64,000 bases of DNA from Fistularia commersonii (taxonomy: Eukaryota; Chordata; Actinopteri; Syngnathiformes; Fistulariidae): the NCBI GenBank assembly GCA_037954325.1, contig JBBMNZ010000001.1, positions 17,485,258 to 17,549,257 of the forward strand, in the 5' to 3' direction. Below the pieces are notes generated by a model, which searched no databases, was not told where the DNA came from, and was given only the letters and a program-made list of their open reading frames with translations. A program made the translations under genes and the position numbers. Shown in pieces: positions 58,799 through 64,000 of this stretch. Numbering within the stretch: the first letter of the stretch is position 1; the number at the start of each line of letters is the position of its first letter.

Positions 58799-61700
58799 CT
58801 TCCCAGGAAGAAAAAAAGGTCAAGATATCATTCCAGTTCTGCTTGTCAGTGGTATGGAGGCGCTTTCATTTTCTGGTTTCCACCCTCAGCTACGGTGAGA
58901 TGCCCTTCCAAACCTCGTCTGACGTTCTATCCAGGGTCTCCTCTAAGCTGGGATAGAACAGCTGGCTTCACCTCTTATCACCTGCCAGCAAGACAGAATT
59001 CAAAATTAGGTGAAGATAAAGACAAAGCAAACAAATACATATGATGTGACCTGAAGCACTCCCATTCCCTTATCGCAAGAAATATAATTAGCTCTTTGTT
59101 TCTCCTTCTATCCCTTTGACACGCTCGTGTTTGAATACCATGGAAGTTTAAATGCAACAGATTGGACGGGTTAATCTGGCATTACACAAGAGTTATCAGT
59201 TATCAGAAAATGAAGACACTAGTAAACGTTATCACACCTGAGCAAGAGAAAATAATCCCACAGGAATGCCAGAAGCTTAATAAAACAGCTTGTGATTTGT
59301 CTTTGATGTGCTAGTGATAAAGTATGTAGTGTCATTAAAGTTATATTTCTTTCATATTAAACTTGGACTTTTTTAATGACATCCAATTGAATTTGTGCAA
59401 TAAAAATTAGGTGTGACTCATTCTGAACACAAAATATTATGGGGAAAAACTCCTGAATAAAGTGAATGTGACACTCTAACTTATATAAGAGAGAAAAAAG
59501 GAAAATAATTGAATCATGGTGCATTCTCACCGATGTCACTTCTCCAGGAAAAAAAAAGAAAAGAAATGCTTTCAACCAATTTGTGCCAAGGCTGGATGAA
59601 AAAAAGGACATGCAACTGCAGCCCTTTGACAGCCAGTGACCTAGAAATAATTGCCCTCACAGTGAGTGAAACTGGAAAAAAAACAAATAAACAAAAAAAA
59701 TTCATCTAACAGGTTTGTAATTGACACAATCTAAATGTGGCCAAAGTTAAGACTCATCATCTCACTTTTGACGTATTTATTTGCAGACATGCACATTGTC
59801 AATTTTCAAATCATCAAGCAGGCAAAATTAAACTGATGAAAAAAAACATCCTAGACTTTATTGCAAATGGTAACTGCAAACAGCCTCATCTGATAGACCA
59901 TGCAACCTTTTTCTGTCAGCGCTATCGTGATTTGTTTCAGTGAAATGAGCCTTCATTTTCTTGTGACCTAACAAGATGCTGATAACCACCCAGACAATCG
60001 AAACTATTGTTGTGTTTCATTAGAACAAAAGCAATCACCGAATAAATTTTGTCTGCATGAGCTGGAAGTGCAGCATGGCGGCCCGCCAAGACGGAGCCGA
60101 GAACTATGCTAGAGTCTGACCCAGCAGCGACGGGGAATGAGCCCACCCCCAAGAATATCTATACAAACTCAGGTGGTGATGTCACCTTCGTCAGGGAAAA
60201 AAAACAGGACCAAATGACAGAGAAATTTCAAAAGGCTGACTCTACTTTATTACTATTCAAATCAGTAGAAGAGGAACTTTTGAATATTTCAAAAGCAAAA
60301 AAAACTAAATAAATACAACACAAAAATGTAAAAAAAAATCTTTTAAAAAAAGTCAAAAAATCTTTCAGATAAAAAAAAAAATTCAATCAGTTTTAAGGCC
60401 AAAAAAAATATCTACATATAAATCTAAAAATTCGATGGGAATTTCCACAGAAATTTACAGAAAAAAAAACAACTAAAAATGTATACAGTAAGTTATATAA
60501 AAACGTTATGTTCAACCTGGATGTTGTCATTGACCATGCAGCAGCTAAAAGTACCCTCCTGAATCATGATCGGTAAATTTAGCGTCTGTCTGTGTACTAG
60601 CACGCGCTGATGGCAGGCAGGGGGATTAAGGTATCACTTGGCAGGCTGGTTTTAGAGTCAACTAAATGCAGTTAAGCCCAGAAACAGGGCAGAGCATGCT
60701 GCCTTTTTAAGTTAAAGCCTGTAGGATCAAAATGAACTTATTTTGTTTTCCAGCCTCAATCACAGAGCGGGACATCGATGAAGATCCAAGGGACTGCAAA
60801 TCTTGATCACTTTTTTCTTGACCAAAAGAGGTTGTGAAATCTCAGACCTCTATCATCCCACAGGACACAATGAGGTTCAGCTTCCAGAAAACGCAGTGTT
60901 ATTCAGCTCCAGGACAATAAATGGCCAAATGACATTTCTTGATTATTTCAAACTTATTTCTCAATTATTTTCAGGTTTTTTATGGATATTTTTGAGCATT
61001 ATTTTTAACATTTCTGGGCAGTTCTCAAAATTTAATGTACTGTAATTTGTTACAATTTTTAGACATATAATGTTGATTTCAATAAATGTTGCAAATATTC
61101 AGGAATTTTTTGAAGGTCAAGGCAGGCTAATTTTACAGCAATCTTTGGAATGTAACTTTTTTGCCAATCTTCAAGATAAAATTTCTTGCTAAATCATTGA
61201 TGGTCGAAAATAGTTCAGTAGATTTGCTGTAAAAAAAGGAAGACAGAATTAGGCAAGGACAAAAAAATAAATAATCTATACTCATGATTACTAACAACTT
61301 TGTTGCAATTTTTTTATAAAATTTTCCAGCATATTTATTTTTATATATGCTATGGTATAGTAATACACTGTAACTGCATGAGCTGTTTCAAGCATTTTCA
61401 AGATACCCTGTGATCTGCAACTTCACACAACAATTGTCTTCAAGTGATTTTGACTGATTCAGGTCTGATGGGAGAACATCACGGTACACTCAGGTAGAAG
61501 ACTAGAATGCATCTTATGATGTTTTCTTAGGCTCAGGCTGCAAGAGAAATTTAACAACACTGACAATTTCATGAATTGTGCGTGCGTGAATTGTGCTTGA
61601 GCGCGAGTGTGTGTCTGCACCTGCTGTTTAAAATGAAGAGCATCACTCAGCCTCTCTGGCTAAAAAAAAACTCTGAGATGATACAAATCCCGACGGGGGA

Positions 61701-63085
61701 GTGACAGTGATGTGACGTCCATCCCAGACCAACACCTGAGGCATCCATCATGATACCGCCATATTGTGGATAGGCAGGAGTCTGGACTCCTCGGGATGAA
61801 TTTCCTATCACTACAAATGCCCCAGATGACTCTGGGGAAGTTAAAAAGCCAGATCAGGTAAAAAAGGTAATTTCTTTCAAATCCTCAGTTACAGGTGGGC
61901 AGTATCACTGGTGTAAATACAAAAAAACTTTCTGCATTTCACAAAAATTTGTGATAACATCAGGGAGATTCAGATATTTAAGATTTTGGAAAAAAAAGGT
62001 TTGTTCTTATAAAAGTCATAACAATAAAAGTTGGGCCAACTGGTAAAGATATATTAGAAAATAACAATGTAATGCAAGAAAAATGTCGAACATGTAACAT
62101 GAGGAAAATAAAACAATAATATTGTGACAATTAAGTCATAACACCATAACAAATGTTCAAATATTACAGGGAAAAACATAATTGATGAGGACAAGTGAAT
62201 TCGGGAGAAATAGACATACTTATGTTAATGTTATGAAAACAAACCAGCTGTTCTAGAGACAGTGTACGCCTTAAACCGATGAAGAAGAATAATATGACAT
62301 CTACTGACATCACTCTCACACAACTATTACTCACTTCTCCTGATATTACAGCCTTGTTCTTGTAATATTAACACTTTAATCTCACATTCTGTTCAGACTT
62401 TATTCTCAGAGTTCTTAGGCTTGATTCTCCTTATTGCAAATAAAGTTTATTTTTTGCCCTTTTGACTATATAGCCTGTTTGATGTGATCAAATGCAGAGA
62501 AACACCATCAAACATACTTGGTGTTTATTTACTTTTAATAACAAGCCATAAATCACCCTTCTAATCTCTTGGAAATTAGTGAACCTGTTACAGATCTGAT
62601 TAGGATTATAATCTACGCTGAGGTTTCTCCACAGTACTCAAATACACCCACCCAAGCAACTGACATTTTTAGTGTATTTAACGTCTGGGACAAATAAGAA
62701 AGTAATAACACAAAAACCCATCACACAGTTAAGCACATGAAATGAAGCAGCAACCGCACACAACCATAAACTTCAAATGGAGCTGAAAACCCCAGACAAA
62801 TAAAAGGCTCCAATGCTCCTTCAAATACTTTAAAACGCTAAGACATAACTCCCTGATTTTATCTTGGATGTTATCAAATCCATATTTGAGGAGTCACACA
62901 TGTGTTTGTCTATGTTTACAGCTGCTAACATGAGCTTTGGAACTACTCAGCTAAGCTATGTACAGTATTTCCAACAAAAATTGCAATGTGGCAAATTATC
63001 TGCACTCAAAGACAACATGAAACTTTATCACACCAAAATCTTATCTTTAAAACCACTGCCCCAAACACATTTTAGGGCCCATACC

Positions 63086-63105
63086 CCACTTTTTAAGAAC
63101 CACTG
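63086..63105 (+). repeat. Possible hAT terminal repeat (solo end)
   Basis: CCACTTTTTAAGAACCACTG is close to the inverted end of Charlie-type hAT elements (CAGTGGTTCTTAAAAAGTGG in reverse). The opposite end was not found. Confidence 0.4.
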
Positions 63106-63300
63106 ATCTGAGGCCCTTTTGTCAGATTTTGAGTCCCTGAAAAATGACCTGACATAAACTTCCTGCTTTGTGAACTGATGATCTGCTCCAGTAGCAGCTT
63201 TGTCATTAGTCAATACCTTTTTTTCAAACTTTGTGTCTAAATCAGAAATATTTTGCTGCTCTTACACCTTACGATCTATACGAAGGCATAAGCAGAGACG

Positions 63301-63302
<2 letters not shown>

Positions 63303-63379
<77 letters not shown>

Positions 63380-63390
63380 CGCACACACAC
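63303..63390. repeat. (GT)n microsatellite ending in GC and CA units
   Basis: About 36 GT units, then GCGTGCGCACACACAC, so the right end is self-complementary to the left and can fold as a hairpin. Confidence 0.95.
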
Positions 63391-64000
63391 GGTCATCTAT
63401 TCATTACCATGTTAACAAAGCAGAACATATTACAGTCTGGTTCTGTTCCCTAACAAATGTCGCAAAGGGTGTTCCACTACGAAACACTAAGCTTGACAAA
63501 AACTGCATTTCCACTACAAGAAAACACTTCCAGGGACTTAAAAGTTTCATGTACATAGTAATTTTATCAGTGTCCAGCAAATCAGTACAAGTGCAAATTT
63601 GAAAAAAATATACTATTATACCAAGTCCAAAAGGCAGAAATTAAGAAAACAAGACCACAGGATCCAATTCATTACCAGCAAATTAAATATTGAATTGGAA
63701 ATTATCACGAAATTACTTAAAAAAAATAAATTCAAGACAAAGTGCCAAGAATAAGTTGACCTTGCTTTTAAAGCAATAAATAATATCAAAATTACAAAGA
63801 CATCGCCTTAAGATGCACCCTAATAACTTTTTTCCCTCCACAGAGAAACTGCCTCTCAGTTGGACAATGGTGAGCTCCAGCAGCTTGTCCCTCATCTTGA
63901 TGATGACTTGCAGCTACACGACACATCAGTCCAAAGTCTCACATCAGCATTTCATTATGTGGAAGCGACTGCCATGTGAATCACATCTTTTCCATCCACA

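Larger units (their letters stand above)
58799..64000 (-). other. arhgap5: 5' flank or upstream intron of ARHGAP5; no coding exon seen
   Basis: AT-rich with many A runs. A small GC-rich patch at 60060-60140 contains ATGGCGGCCCGCC. A hAT-like end (CCACTTTTTAAGAACCACTG, 63086-63105) and the (GT)n at 63303-63390 are present. No open frame is convincing; non-coding first exon(s) of ARHGAP5 could lie here or beyond the window. Confidence 0.5.

Noticed and set aside
58776..58823. In-frame upstream ATG that would extend ARHGAP5 by 16 residues
   Set aside because: The added residues match no p190 protein, the family start (MAKNK-type) is at 58775, and a pyrimidine-rich tract with AG at 58799-58800 suggests the upstream ATG is intronic.

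Overview
The window is vertebrate nuclear DNA, almost certainly from a ray-finned (teleost) fish; the species cannot be told. The evidence is one intron-split vertebrate gene with GT-AG junctions, long AT-rich introns, very abundant (CA)n/(GT)n microsatellites, and fish-style retroelement families (RTE-like LINEs, a second LINE family ending in a GGAT-type repeat, a Penelope-like element, tRNA-derived SINEs). There are no bacterial operons, CRISPR arrays or phage genes.

Only one protein-coding gene is well supported: the ortholog of ARHGAP5 (p190-B RhoGAP) on the minus strand. Six coding exons run from 58775 down to 11599 and join in frame to 4,524 nt (1,507 residues plus stop). Exon 1 (55041-58775) encodes the N-terminal GTPase domain, four FF domains, two pseudoGTPase domains and a polybasic tail. 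Exons 2-6 (51687-51840, 24405-24482, 20366-20497, 13468-13573, 11599-11917) encode the RhoGAP domain and a proline-rich C-terminus. Every junction keeps the reading frame.

Layout from left to right: 1-8.8 kb lies beyond the 3' end of the gene. It holds a GC-rich, promoter-like stretch at 1.24-2.18 kb and a three-level nest of transposons at 4.4-7.3 kb (a pogo-like element split by a hAT element, itself split by an RTE LINE). About 8.85-11.6 kb is probable 3' UTR. Introns 5, 4 and 3 (11.9-24.4 kb) contain a Penelope-like remnant, a nearly full-length but broken RTE copy and a second LINE. Intron 2 (24.5-51.7 kb) holds two SINEs, two RTE fragments, a LINE with an inverted 5' part, an L1-type remnant, fish interspersed repeats and many microsatellites. 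Intron 1 (51.8-55.0 kb) is dominated by a 1.65-kb purine-rich tract. From 58.8 to 64 kb is 5' flank or first-intron sequence with no coding exon seen.

No wholly new system was found. The observations most worth a second look are the nested insertions with target-site duplications, the twin-priming-like LINE, exon 4 lying between complementary UG and CA tracts, the long polypyrimidine (sense-strand) tract before exon 2, a near-identical 18-nt patch coding VDYIER in two different exons, and a perfect 15-bp hairpin in intron 4.
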